Shown piece after piece: positions 26,926 through 37,922 of a stretch of DNA of 64,000 nucleotides. The stretch comes from Enoplosus armatus (taxonomy: Eukaryota > Chordata > Actinopteri > Centrarchiformes > Enoplosidae): assembly GCF_043641665.1 (NCBI RefSeq), contig NC_092191.1, positions 2,242,001 through 2,306,000 on the forward strand, given 5' to 3'. A program made the translations under genes and the position numbers. How positions within the stretch are numbered: the stretch's first letter is position 1; each line of letters opens with the position of its first letter. The notes beneath the pieces are model-generated. The model was not told the origin of the DNA, ran no database searches, and saw only the letters and a list, made by a program, of their open reading frames with translations.

Positions 26926-27563
26926 TGTTTTAGCCGTGAATAAAAGTAAAGTAAAAAGTTGTGGCCGTTTCTCCCCGACTTCAGATGTAAAAAGACATCT
27001 GATCAACAGTTCTGAGGCACAAAGCATTTACAGCAGAGTACAGCGCCCTTACTCTGATACACGGTTATTGCATTATAGTTTTGGAAGTAGCATAAATGGT
27101 GTGGTTTTCTGTCACCGTTTTGTATAAACTAAGCTCTCAGTGTCTCACTGTGCATTCCTGTCTCTGTCTGTCCACAGGCTGGTCTGTGTGATGAGATTAC
27201 AAGCTGCAGAAGTAGAGGAGGTCTCTAAGCTCTTGTACGGCTCTTTCTTCACTCTGATCTAGCGCGACAGAAACACACTCACATAAGAAAACATTCACAA
27301 GAACACCGAGATCGCTCTGTTTAAAAGCCAATTCTGCGATAAAAGTGAACAGAGGCGACTCGCTGCTGTCGGAGTGGCTGACAGCTGTCGTCGGCCAAAT
27401 TGCAGTGGACGACTCGCGCATGGTGCCTGCCTCCGAGAGCGACTCGCGCAGAAGAGGGACAGCTTGACCACTGAGTGACTGTTTGACTGATTCAAAGTCA
27501 CAGTGGCCCGACGTGATGAACAAAGCAGGAGAAAAAGACTGACAGTCAGGACCGGTGAAACAG

Positions 27564-27599
27564 AGGGAGGGATGGGAAAAAAAGGGGGGGGCGGGGGGG
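27564..27599 (+). repeat. G-rich tract with quadruplex potential
   Basis: Runs of GGG, GGG, eight G and seven G occur within 36 bases, separated by short spacers including an A-run. The pattern fits a G-quadruplex on the + strand (sense for atrnl1). Confidence 0.65.
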
Positions 27600-27966
27600 T
27601 CTTATTTTTGGCTCACTACCCGTCCATCTCCTTGGCCTCTGCTTCACTTCATCTTTCTCCTGTCAGTTTTACCTCTTTATGCTGCACCTCCTGCAGCTGC
27701 AGTTGTTTCATTTTATATTGTTTCATGTAAAAAGGGACTCAATCAGTGGTTAATGGATTTACCAGGCTGCACATATTATCAGTGTGGTGCAGCGGAGTTG
27801 TTGAGGATGGAGAGAAAGAGAAAGACAGTGGGCTACATTTCCTTCTCAGCCTCTCTTTGGAGCTTAGATAGTGGGTCAATAGAGACAGAAGCGCAGCACT
27901 ATTCACCGCCGCCTTTTCCTGCGCTAATCTGCCTATTCAGCACCAGAGATAGAGCCGGGAATATCT

Positions 27967-27993
<27 letters not shown>
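27967..27993. repeat. (GA)n microsatellite
   Basis: About 13 GA units, purine-rich on the + strand, opposite in bias to the pyrimidine tracts at 11 and 18 kb. Confidence 0.95.
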
Positions 27994-27997
<4 letters not shown>

Positions 27998-30900
27998 GAA
28001 AGAGGAAAAATATACAGGTACTGTAAGATGCTGAAAGTCTTTGTGAGTAAAAATAGAAAGAGCAGCGTGAGAGAGAAAGGAGGTATTAAAAGGCTGATAA
28101 GAGAAACTGGTGTAAATTCTTTAAAATGTCTGCGAGCGAAAACAGGTAGCTGCAGATGTGTCAGGAGAGGTGCAGACAAAGACGGAGATAAGTGATTGAA
28201 GGAGTTGTTAAATAAGTGCAGTGGGTGGTAAGAGTCCACGCTGACGCCTCCTCACCCGCAAGACCAGATTTGCATATTACTGCAGCGACGCTGAGATGAT
28301 AAGTCCTCGTGGTTATGCTTTGATAAATCCACTCCAGGATTCCAAGTGAAGAGAAGAAGAAAGAAAGTATAATCCCCCATCTCTCCCTTTCCTTCACTTC
28401 CTCACTCCTCTCTCTCTCTTCTGTCCCTTTATACTTTGTCTTTCAGTGTCTTTATGTAGTGACAATTCAATTCAATTGTTGCATTCATGTTTTTAAGTTT
28501 ATGAAATTTCAGCAAACTAACATTTGAATGAGCTTGTATTTTCCCTCTGTGTCAACATGTTCAGCAGTATGTGGTGAGACCAGTCAGTGAGACATCATGG
28601 TGTTTCGTGATGCTTTGTAAGCAGATATAGTGATGGGGGGTTGAAATGCAATAAGGGCCCCCGTCTGATCTCGAACCAGGGATGTCAGACATTATTTTCT
28701 TTGCAGGCCAGTGACAGTGAATGTTTTCTCGCTTTAGTGTATCCCAAAAATCTGTCAGTATATCACCGTTTCTACTTTTCTACCTCAGCCAAGCATAAAG
28801 CCTTTTATTGGTGTTTCCATCCAGGTTGTTTAATGTACAAATTAACCTTAAAAAACACCATGTCTCTGGTTCTGAATTTATAGCTTTTCTGTTCTGTTCT
28901 TCAGGTTCAGCTGTGTTTCTTTCAGTCTGTGTTACCCTCTTGTTCCCCCCTCCCTCTCAGTCCTGACAAAGCATCTTGAGCCTTTTGCTGCATCATTCTC
29001 ACTTTGGCCCTCTTCCTAAAGGGAGGGGAAAAAGTCACATTTCTTATCCCTGGACAGGGAATTGATTCCAGTCATTTGCATTAAAAACATAAAAGACACC
29101 ACTTTGAAAAGATCTGCTACAAGAGAACACTTTAATAAAACACTCGCATTAATTGATTAAACCTCTGTTGGCTTATTTTGCTCTGATCTAGTCTAATTGC
29201 TCAGCGAACAAAGAGAACATCCATATCTAAATTGCTCATTTGATGAGTGAAGAATGTCAGAAAGATCATTAAACATTCATATTTATCTTAGACTGATATC
29301 TGCGTACAGTTGTACAAATGTTGCTTGATCATCCCTGATAACTTGACCTTTGTCTTAATGATTCTGCAGTTTGTACAGAAGCTTTCTGCGATCGCTTCTA
29401 AGCGCAGAAATTCCAAAAGACAAAAGTCATCCTGCAAGATTAATGTGCAAAAATATGTGTATGAATATTTATTTACACAAACTTTACACATTTTAAAATG
29501 AACAATCAGACATTTTTGGAAGTACACTTGTTCTATTGTTTATCCAGGTTCAAATGAGGAGATTGCAGCAGCACGTCTAAGACGTTTTTAATATTAGTTC
29601 AGCTGAAGCAGGTGAAATCTGCAAAGCTGGATGTGAAAATATGACCTCCAACTGTCCCCAGACTGCCCTGACATGTTGCCCTGTGTCGTGTAGTAGTGCA
29701 GAGTAGTGTGGTTCCCAGGTTTACACGCTGTTAATGCACCACAGATGATGCATGACTAATGCGTGCATTACCAGCTAGTTAACAAGATTCATGTTATTAA
29801 GGTGGTGTTTTTTTAAACTTAGGCTATCATTCTCCTCCTGCTTGTGGTCTTGGCTTGACTGTACACACACACACACAGATGAAATACATACTGATCTCCT
29901 CATTTCATGGTCTGTTAATGGCATACAAGGATATTTCCCAAAATGTCACACTTATTGAAGTTTCTAGGAGTGAGATATTCCTCTCTCAGACTCAGACTGT
30001 GTCTGCTGACCTGTAAACATTGCTGTAGCACCGGTGTCCTTTTCTTCCTCACTCTGCGCTGACCTCCTCAAACCCCCCCCTCCCTGGGTCCCCCCGTCTC
30101 CCTCTGGGTGTCTGACTGGATAGCTGCTTGACAGGAATCGGAGGGCAGCGCTCAGAAACTCAGCTCCATTGACCCAGAATGGATCACCGATACTTTGATC
30201 CTCTCTGTCTTTGAAACTATCCACCCCACTGGGATAGACTCTCCTGTCCCCCCACTCCTTCATCTGTCTGCTTGTTGACTTTTACTGGCATTTACTCTCA
30301 TGCAACGCGTGTATTTATGAAGTGGAGATAAAGGTTTGTTCATATCGAGTCTCTCTTACCTGTCTTGTTTGTTTGCCTTTATTTGCCGGCCGCCGTTTGT
30401 TATAGAGTTTTGTTCCAAAATGAGAAACTTGCCATTAATTAAAAAAAGCAAAAGCTGCTGTTAAAATGATTGATGGAACAGTTTTAAACACGCAAACAGA
30501 TCAAGGGAGACAACTCAAGGTCTCACTGACAAATTGGATCAGAAACATAAAAAAAAAACTGGAAAAAGAAGTCAAGGCAAGGTCAGCACCCTGATGAGGA
30601 CCACTGTATCGTAGATGTCTGTCTCATCTTTTGAAATGATGTTTCCACATAAATCCCAACTTTGCTGCAAAGTATGTGCCTCAACTTTTTGGGGATATTC
30701 TTCTGCCTTTTTGTTATCAAATATATTTCAGAGATATTTAAATATGAATTTCAGGTAATTTGGAGATATTTTTCCCCTTCAAACAAGCATAAAGAAAGGC
30801 AATTAATGGAAGGCATCCTAGATAGACAGGATCAAACCTGAATTTTACATGCGTACATCAAAGCAGTCGTAGTTGGTTGTGCTTCATGTTTGCAGGTCTT

Positions 30901-31251
30901 GGCTGATCAGTGCCTCATAGATGCATAAATATTTGAATATCAATGTGTTACTGTTTGACTGACTTTGATTTTCCTACGCTGCCGAGGTATTTTTTGTTTA
31001 CTATTATACTGGATCCTAAGCAGGTTACCATCCCTGGTGCCTTGATTGAGGGCGAGCGCTGACTCAGAAGCCAGGCTTTGATGTGTAGAGGGAGAGGAGG
31101 GCCTGGCTGTGAGGTTTGTCACCGGGTTAGTGAGCAGGCTCCTCCCGTCACAGATGTTTTCCAGCTGCAGTCCCACTTTTCCACATCAGACATGTGTCGA
31201 TATGAGTTCCTGGGGAATTTTGTCTCTTATTAATGACCCCATTAGTCTATC

Positions 31252-31289
31252 GGGTCGGGGGGGGGGGGGTGGGGGGGTGTGAGGGGGGG
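31252..31289 (+). repeat. Poly-G tract with quadruplex potential
   Basis: Four G-runs (3, 13, 7 and 7 bases) are separated by tc, t and tgtga, so the stretch fits a strong G-quadruplex pattern. Such runs are prone to length variation and assembly error. Confidence 0.85.
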
Positions 31290-32182
31290 TTAATGATGCG
31301 TCAACTCACCTGACAAAACAATCACATTAACGCGCCCGGTCGCCACGGCAGCAAATGAGCACTTGCACTCACCTGCAGCATAATTTGATTACTTTTGACC
31401 AATTTAATTTTGCAGAAGGAGATGTGTGTGTTCACCCGCAAAAATCAACACAATTAAGATGGCAATTTGTCAAAGGTGAAAGCTATTTTGATGGAGGAAT
31501 ATTCAGATGTCACATTAGAAATGAACGAGTATCTTTACCTTTCCAGTCTTTGTGTTGGCCCTTTCATTAGAACTGGTTGTGGTTTGAGTTTGAGTTGTGT
31601 ATGTATGGAAATCATGCTGGCTGTTCTCCACGTTCAGACAGATGGATTATACATTTGAGGTCTTATGGAAATAACTGGTGGCATTTGTCTTGGCCTCGAG
31701 TCCTCCCATACAACAGCTGTCTGTCTTTAGTTAATCCGCTCTGATCTGTCAATCATTTCCTAAACTTTTCCCTTTCTCATTTGTCTTTTCTGAGGGAATT
31801 TAATCACCCCCTATTTCTTTGTGCATTTATCAAACATAGTTTGGATTATTTAATGGATGTTTAAAGCTTTTTAATCACTCAACTGAAACATGAGTACGTT
31901 TTTTTTCTGACCACTTAGAAGTATCTTGTGTTCATATTGACTTCTAACACAATCAAAAACAACTAAATCCAGCAGATGATTAAATGAAGGATCAATCAAG
32001 TGCTGCATGATACATTGCCTACTAACAACAACATTTTTATTTTAGTCCTGGCTGTTAAACAAATCAAGTTTTTCAGTGTTCAAGAAAAAGCTGAAATTAT
32101 GTTGCTTCCATTTTCTACAACGCACATTGAACAAGTACATGAAGGTTTCACTTGAATGAGAGCATCGTTTTACCAAATTATA

Positions 32183-32350
32183 GAGCTGCAATGAACATTA
32201 TTGTTCGTTAATTATTTTCTTGATTAATTGTTTTCTCTATAAAATCTCAGATGATTGTGAAAAATGTCCACCAACAGTCCAAAACCCAAAGATACTCGTG
32301 TACTTATATCACAGAATTATACCTTTTTTTTTTAGGCTTAAAGAAGTAAG
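32183..32350 (+). repeat. AT-rich interspersed repeat, plus copy
   Basis: It begins gagctgcaatgaacattatt and continues through cgttaattattttcttgatt, ctataaaatctcag, gtgaaaaatgtcc, caacagtccaaaacccaaag and atactcgtgtac. This is the order of a widespread teleost repeat with gctgcaactaacgattatt at one end and cattaat/gattaat motifs. A second, inverted copy lies at 41055-41293. It is probably a non-autonomous DNA transposon relative, but the class is not certain. Confidence 0.65.
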
Positions 32351-33922
32351 ACGTTAGCGACAGAAGCAGGGCCGTCACCAGGATTTTAGAAATACTGAAG
32401 CCAGGAGTCCAAGTCAGATTTAGTTTCAAAGCTTTCTTCACACAGAATAAAAATTCTGGTGGCAAACGCTAAATCCTACAGAGGAAGTTATTATCTTCAG
32501 GGCACCTCATTAAACAAAAATCTGTGAGGGTTTTGGGGATCTGGACTCCTTCATTTGGTTGGCCTAAAAGTAGTCAAGTGTGAATATATTGGGTCTATAA
32601 AATACTAATTTAGTTAGCTTGTAATTGTAGAATGTAAACTGCTCCCAGGTTCCTAAAATCCAAAACTCTCAAAGGAATAATAACATGGACATGACCTCTG
32701 TCCTCAGTGGCCACGCAAACACTTGTGGAGGCGTGTTTACTCCTGAAACACACGGCGGATCTGCAAACAAACACTGCTGGTATTTAGACAAAACCACAAA
32801 TTATCATAGCGACAAAAAGCCAAATCTAAGGTATTATCTGTGGGAGCCAAAACAAACGCACCTGTAAACCCACTGCCAAAGTGAAACCAACAGCCACAAT
32901 GAACCATATTCCAACAGACCAGGTGCTGCTAGCCAGTCACCTTCCCTCCATCTTTCTGGATGAAGAGAGCACATAACTGTTGGCTGCCGTATCTGTCTGA
33001 ATGGCTTGCTGTGTCAGAAGTTTGCAAAATATGTATGTGCACAGGTGCATGCACACACCCACAGTTACACACATAAACCTGCAGAGTCACGTACACACAC
33101 TGAGCGGCTGTGTAATCGGCTTTCCCCTTTCCACCCACTAAAAAATCCCAAGAATCACTTGAGTGTGAAATGCTGAAAACATCCTGCATCCAAATCATAT
33201 CAAGAGCGCAGCAGATTCCCTCCACTGTTTGCCTGTTTTGTTTATTTGGCTCCTGCATACCAGCAGATTGAGCTCTTGTCGTAATGACCATGCATTGTCA
33301 AGCCCACGGTTGTCGGCAGGGAAAGGCAGGACTAGCTGCACTTGCAAGAGCTGCCATGACTCTAAATCCACATTAACAACAGCAGCTACTGCCAAGGTAA
33401 CACAATGCTGCGAGGCATCTGATGCCGAGGTGCATCCGGCCGGCTCTGCGTCAGCCCTGCTGCGGAGTTAAACATCAGATACAGAAGTTGTTTTGAGAGA
33501 CGTTTGACATCCTGCTGGACGGCGAGAGGGAGAAGAGACAGGATGGTGGAGATACGCTTCAGTGACCTGATCTCCTGCTGAAGCCAGACAACACTGGCTG
33601 GAGAGACGTTGATAAAATGTTTTCTGGACGTTGTGTTGAGGTGCCTGCTGGAAGGACGATGCGTCTCCACCTGTCACATGTCTGTTAGCTCTTCGCTTTG
33701 ATGTTCATCACAGTGTTTCTCTTTTCACTTTTACTTTACATTCTCAGTTCACCCTCTTTGCTTTGTGTTGAGCTGCTCTTTTCTGGCCCTAAATATTATT
33801 CACGTAGCACAAACTACTTTACACACACACACAAATATACTTTAAATGTAATTTCTTTGATTGTTCTCAGTTGACAACTAGTTTATTGTTCTTTACATCA
33901 GCTAGACAATTATGAGTGTCTT

Positions 33923-34100
33923 GAGTGTTTACAAAGAAAACCAGAGGGGACCAACAATAGAACCTTGCGGAACTTTTTACCTATAATATTTCATGTAACG
34001 CAAATGTAGTAAGCATTACTTTAGTGTGTTGTGTCTTGACAGAGTGTGTACATAGAAAACATATAGGGGCCCACAACAGAACTCCACATTTTACCTCTGT
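33923..34100 (-). repeat. Duplicated segment with reverse-transcriptase-like motif
   Basis: Two related units start at 33923 and 34042 (119-base period). Both contain gagtgt-tacaaagaaaac, an agaggggaccaacaatag-like core, gaac and ttttacct. On the - strand the first unit reads VPQGSIVGPL, which resembles the VPQGS-LGP motif of non-LTR reverse transcriptases. The second unit keeps only a decayed form. No other RT motif was seen nearby, so this may be a worn LINE scrap or a repeat that captured one. Confidence 0.4.
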
Positions 34101-34273
34101 AATTTAGGAAAATTCAGAATATCAACAAATAGGATATGAATCTGTATATTTGACCAAATAACATAGTTGGTCATTGGTTAGCTATAATTAAGTCATGATT
34201 TCACCTCTGACTGAAATTAAAACAGCATGTTATATGTTTCTCTGTTAACTCTCTTTTCTCTCTGGCCTTCTAG

Positions 34274-34395
34274 GTATTGCTATAGCCAGCGCTCTGGTAG
34301 ACACGTCACAACAGCGAGTGATGGACCTCAAAGAAAGAGGTCTGGGTCTGAAGCACCGCAAACACGCCGTGCACCACCAAGGGACATGTGTATGA
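34274..34395 (+). CDS. atrnl1: atrnl1 terminal coding exon and stop (attractin-like 1 C-terminus)
   Basis: The exon begins with the last two bases of a glycine codon, so the junction restores PPPGQSG. It then encodes IAIASALVDTSQQ, VMDLKERG and LKHRKHAVHHQGTCV before TGA at 34393-34395. The ALVD-SQQ block and the terminal QGTCV (QPGTCI in attractin) identify the extreme C-terminus of attractin/attractin-like 1. The ending in V, as I remember it for ATRNL1, favours ATRNL1 over ATRN, as does the convergent gfra1 neighbour. The acceptor is a pyrimidine-rich tract ending ccttctag. The exon's coding part is 122 bases, in phase with the exon at 21931. Confidence 0.95.
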
Positions 34396-34883
34396 ACTGG
34401 ATGCCCTCAAAGAGGTGACAGCTTATCCATTGTGCCACCGGGGGAATTTCACTGGAGATCTTCTCATTGACTTCAGACAAAGGGACACGTTGTAAACAAA
34501 TTGGGCTTGGATGATCTTTGATAGTGGCTCCAGAAGGAGAGGAAATCTATCCACTGGCTCATCAACAGGCACCAAAAATGGGGGAAAAAATGGTGCTTGT
34601 GGTCCCTTCCTTCCCCGGGTCAGATGGAAAACTTCCTCCTCAACATGCTCTTTTTGTCCCTTGTGTGTATATGTTGGTCCCAATGAGCCAGGAAAACAAA
34701 TATTGGAAACCGTCAGAACGAGAGTGTGTTTTTACACCACAGCTTTGGTCAGAATTTTACTATTAGAGCTGGCAGGCTTTTCCTCTTCCATGCCATGTGA
34801 CTCTGCATGCCCAGGGTACGACTTGTCTGTCTGTCTGTCATGCAGTTTGCCATATTGACAGACAAAAACACTTGTTTTACACC

Positions 34884-34889
34884 AATAAA
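34884..34889 (+). promoter_or_regulatory. Proximal AATAAA poly(A) signal candidate (atrnl1)
   Basis: A canonical AATAAA lies 489 bases after the stop codon. It could give a short 3' UTR isoform. Whether it is used cannot be judged without RNA data. Confidence 0.4.
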
Positions 34890-36026
34890 CCAAACTAAAT
34901 GGCTCTGCGCTCCTGTGAAAGACATTGAGCTATAAGAAATGAGCTGAAATGAAGCCGACCTGACTTACAAACGCACTCGGCCTCAGTGAGCCACGCTGGA
35001 AAGACCAACATGGACCAAACCAGATGAAAAGCGCTGTGGTAGGTGGTGCTCTGCGACAAAGATCTGCTTGAGGAGAAAGTCTCCTGGGAATCTAAAGACT
35101 ACTACTGCACAGAGCTGCATCTTGCTACGAACATCACTGGATGCACCTGTTGAAATGCGTCCTTTATGAAATACATGTAATTCTTGTTTTTCCCTGCACC
35201 AACATTTGAAGTTCTACATTTTGATATCAGCTCAGGTCCTCTGTAATGGAAAAGGGTCCATTATCTGTAGCTTTGGGCCTTATACACGTCTGTATATGCA
35301 CTATAAGTGAAATGCTTTACCAGTACATTAGGACCCTCTGTGGGATAATATTATGCAACTGATCATCCAAATGTAATGTTTATTCTGGGCTGCGATGTAA
35401 CCTCAAGGTCGGTATCATCAAACACGTACTACTGATGGTATTCATGTGTCTATTAATTCGTTTATTACTGTGAAGCTACTCTACACAGCTTTTCTCATGA
35501 CCTCCAGTAAATTTCATGCCTGTTTATTTGTGATACACAAACTTTTATGTAACATATCTCCTTATGTAATATTTATTAATTATGCAAATTACAGTTAAAC
35601 AATAATTTAGCAAGTTTAACGAATGCACTAAGGATTCTTTTTAAACAGAGAGACAAACTAATTGATTTTTACAGAGCAGGTGTGTGCAGTATTCCCTTCT
35701 TTTGCTTGTACCCTCAGTGTCTCTTCATTTCCAAATATTATATATTTCATGCATATCAAGTTTTGTGTGATGTCAAAAAGGTTTTTCTCTTTACCAGTTG
35801 TGTTAAACCGTCATTAAATATTGTGAAGTCACTTTTTATCAGCTGCACATACACAGCAGATGTATGTCTTTATGCACATGTATCGTCTATATATTGAGCC
35901 TGGTTGTTTTCATTCAGGCGTTTTGTTTCATGTAATTTTGCACCAGTTTGTTGTTGAGACTTCTATTAACAAAGGGCAGCTCACCACACTGTTTTGTCCA
36001 TATGAGCGTAAACCTGTACATTTACA

Positions 36027-36032
36027 ATTAAA
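36027..36032 (+). promoter_or_regulatory. Distal ATTAAA poly(A) signal candidate (atrnl1)
   Basis: ATTAAA is the commonest variant signal. A GT-rich downstream element follows at about 36065-36085, as expected for a cleavage site near 36050. Confidence 0.4.
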
Positions 36033-37572
36033 ACATTTTGATGCCTCTTCGTATGGTAATTGGATCTGATATTCTGTGTGGATTCTGTTAGATTATATTG
36101 ATCGGTGTTCTCAGGATGTCAGTAGGGTCAGATGACAAGATCAGGACCGGCTCAGCAGCCCGAGTGGACAAACAGGAAAAGGACGGAAGTCAAGACCGAA
36201 GGAAAAGACACACAGCAACAACTGGAGTTCATAATATTTTACATTTAACACAAAATCCAAAAGAAATCAGAAAGAAAATTTAAAAAACCCCTGTCTCTGT
36301 CTCCCCTCCTCCTCACTCTCCCTTTAGCTCATCTTTCTGTTTTGCTAGTTACTTAAACAAATTAGATCAGAGCATGAAGTGTGCGAGACACTCGACTCAT
36401 GCGCCCGGTGGATACCGGCACATCGGCAGATGTCGAATGGCAGTGAATCGTCTCCAGAGCTGGAACAAGCGTATTCATTCATGCTCCCCAGAAGATGAAC
36501 CCTTTCCAATTTGGCCACCACTCTCAAGCCAATGTGTCACATTCCAGTGGGCAGATTGCAATGAAATTTGCTGAGTACATTTATTCAGCAGCGGGACTTT
36601 GTTTACAAATGAGATGCCACATCCAGATGCAGTTTATATTCATATAAAATCAATCCAGTCTTTTTATGTCCGTATTGTTTCACCAACAAATAGCTGCAGT
36701 GTTCTTTAAAATAGACCAGATTATGTCCCCCGTCATGAAGCCATGGGGGCTGGATTGCTAAAGTGATGTCAACATTTTCAAGAATTAGACACTTTCATGC
36801 AAATGTAGGACTATAACCTGAAGAAAACACCAACATACATTCTTTCCAGGGAACAGCAGCGGAGGATCTAGTGGCTGCAGCGTCTACCGTCTGGCTGCAC
36901 TTCAAAATCTTCCACAGTCAGTGATGTAGTGGTAAATAAGAAGCTGGGTAAACAATGCTTTCATGTCAGTAATCATTTGCATATGTCGTCTTTAAGCTTA
37001 AAATACAATTTCCTCTTGCAGCCAATGTCAGTCTGACGCTGCTCGCTAAGCTAAAATAATTGGCCTTTTGTCTTTATTCAGAATGGAAATGATTTAAAAT
37101 AAACTCAAAGCCTGTTAAAATACAATCTAAGACATTTAATGTGGTTGAGTTTAATATTCACAACATCACTGATCAACCTTATTTTTTGAATGCGTAATTC
37201 TTTGTTATTGAAGGCAATTTTCACACCTGCCGGCCTGACTTCTGCTTTCGACTCCTTTCTTTGAAAGGAACTTGAAAGGCCTCTGAACATTACATGAGGC
37301 CAATGCTGCTACTGTCGCCACCATTAGTGACCAGGAGGAGATAAGTGCTCCTTTTTATGCTCTCAGCTCACTGTATTTTTTCCCCAAGATAAAAGACTGC
37401 AGTATTTAGCATTAAGTGGGCTGCTGGCATCTCCTCCCTGCTCAATACCTCCACGTCAGAGGCAGCAGGAAGCGGTGCACTTTTCCTTTTATCTTGATCT
37501 AAGTTGTTTTTAAACCAGTTCTGAGGATGAAAGGGGGGGGGGGGGTGTTTTGTAGTTTAGTCAATGTAAGAA

Positions 37573-37922
37573 GTTCGATACCTGAACACACGAAAGAACT
37601 GCAAACATACAAAGAGAAAGGGAACCTGCCTCGTCAATTTAATGACATTCTGCCACCGATTGAAGTTACATGGGAATGTTTTAGTAAACGCTTAACATCT
37701 GTTTTACTGTCATTAGTCTCGAGTAGAAAATGGAGACAAAGAGCCTGACCTCGAGACTAACTGACCAGTCTAACAGTGTTCCCAGCAGTTTCACTACACC
37801 ACTCATCCCATGATTATGTTCATATCAAGAGTAGGCAGTTATGATCATATAAACTTGACAGAGGCAAGGATCACCTTCTCTCTTTGTATGTTCTGCAGTT
37901 CTTCGTGTTCAGGTATAGAACA
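37573..37922. mobile_element. 350-bp element with about 50-bp inverted terminal repeats (MITE-like)
   Basis: The left arm (37573-37625) contains atacctgaacac, cgaaagaactgc and aacatacaaagagaaagg. The right arm (37869-37922), read on the - strand, contains tatacctgaacac, cgaagaactgc and aacatacaaagagagaagg. The arms match over roughly 50 bases with small indels and enclose about 245 bases of unique sequence with no coding capacity. This is the structure of a non-autonomous DNA transposon. I see no clear target-site duplication and do not recognise the family; an RNA hairpin locus is an alternative. Confidence 0.6.

Larger units (their letters stand above)
22046..34273 (+). other. atrnl1: atrnl1 last intron (12.2 kb)
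   Basis: It is bounded by donor gtatga at 22046 and acceptor ccttctag at 34271-34273. It contains a tRNA-like stretch (22948), a LINE fragment (26685), a (GA)n array (27967) and two G-rich tracts (27564 and 31252). It also contains an AT-rich repeat (32183) and a duplicated RT-like motif (33923). Blocks near 28237-28350, 29600-29810 and 31315-31425 have the mixed-composition, TAAT-rich look of conserved non-coding elements. Other parts (23100-26600, 30300-31200, 32400-33900) show nothing I can name. Confidence 0.85.
34396..36050 (+). other. atrnl1: atrnl1 3' UTR (extent inferred)
   Basis: The sequence after the stop becomes AT-rich and lacks repeats until about 36.05 kb, which fits a long 3' UTR. 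Candidate poly(A) signals are AATAAA at 34884, ATTAAA at 35813 and ATTAAA at 36027. The last is followed within 30-50 bases by a GT-rich stretch (ctgatattctgtgtgg), so it is my preferred distal end. No transcript evidence is available from sequence alone. Confidence 0.5.

Noticed and set aside
28655..28690. tRNA B-box-like ggttcgagatc on the - strand
   Set aside because: No convincing A box or acceptor stem at the right distance.
33386..33680. Open frames on both strands around 33.4-33.7 kb
   Set aside because: The strands overlap, with no domain, no conserved splice borders and nothing linking them to attractin.
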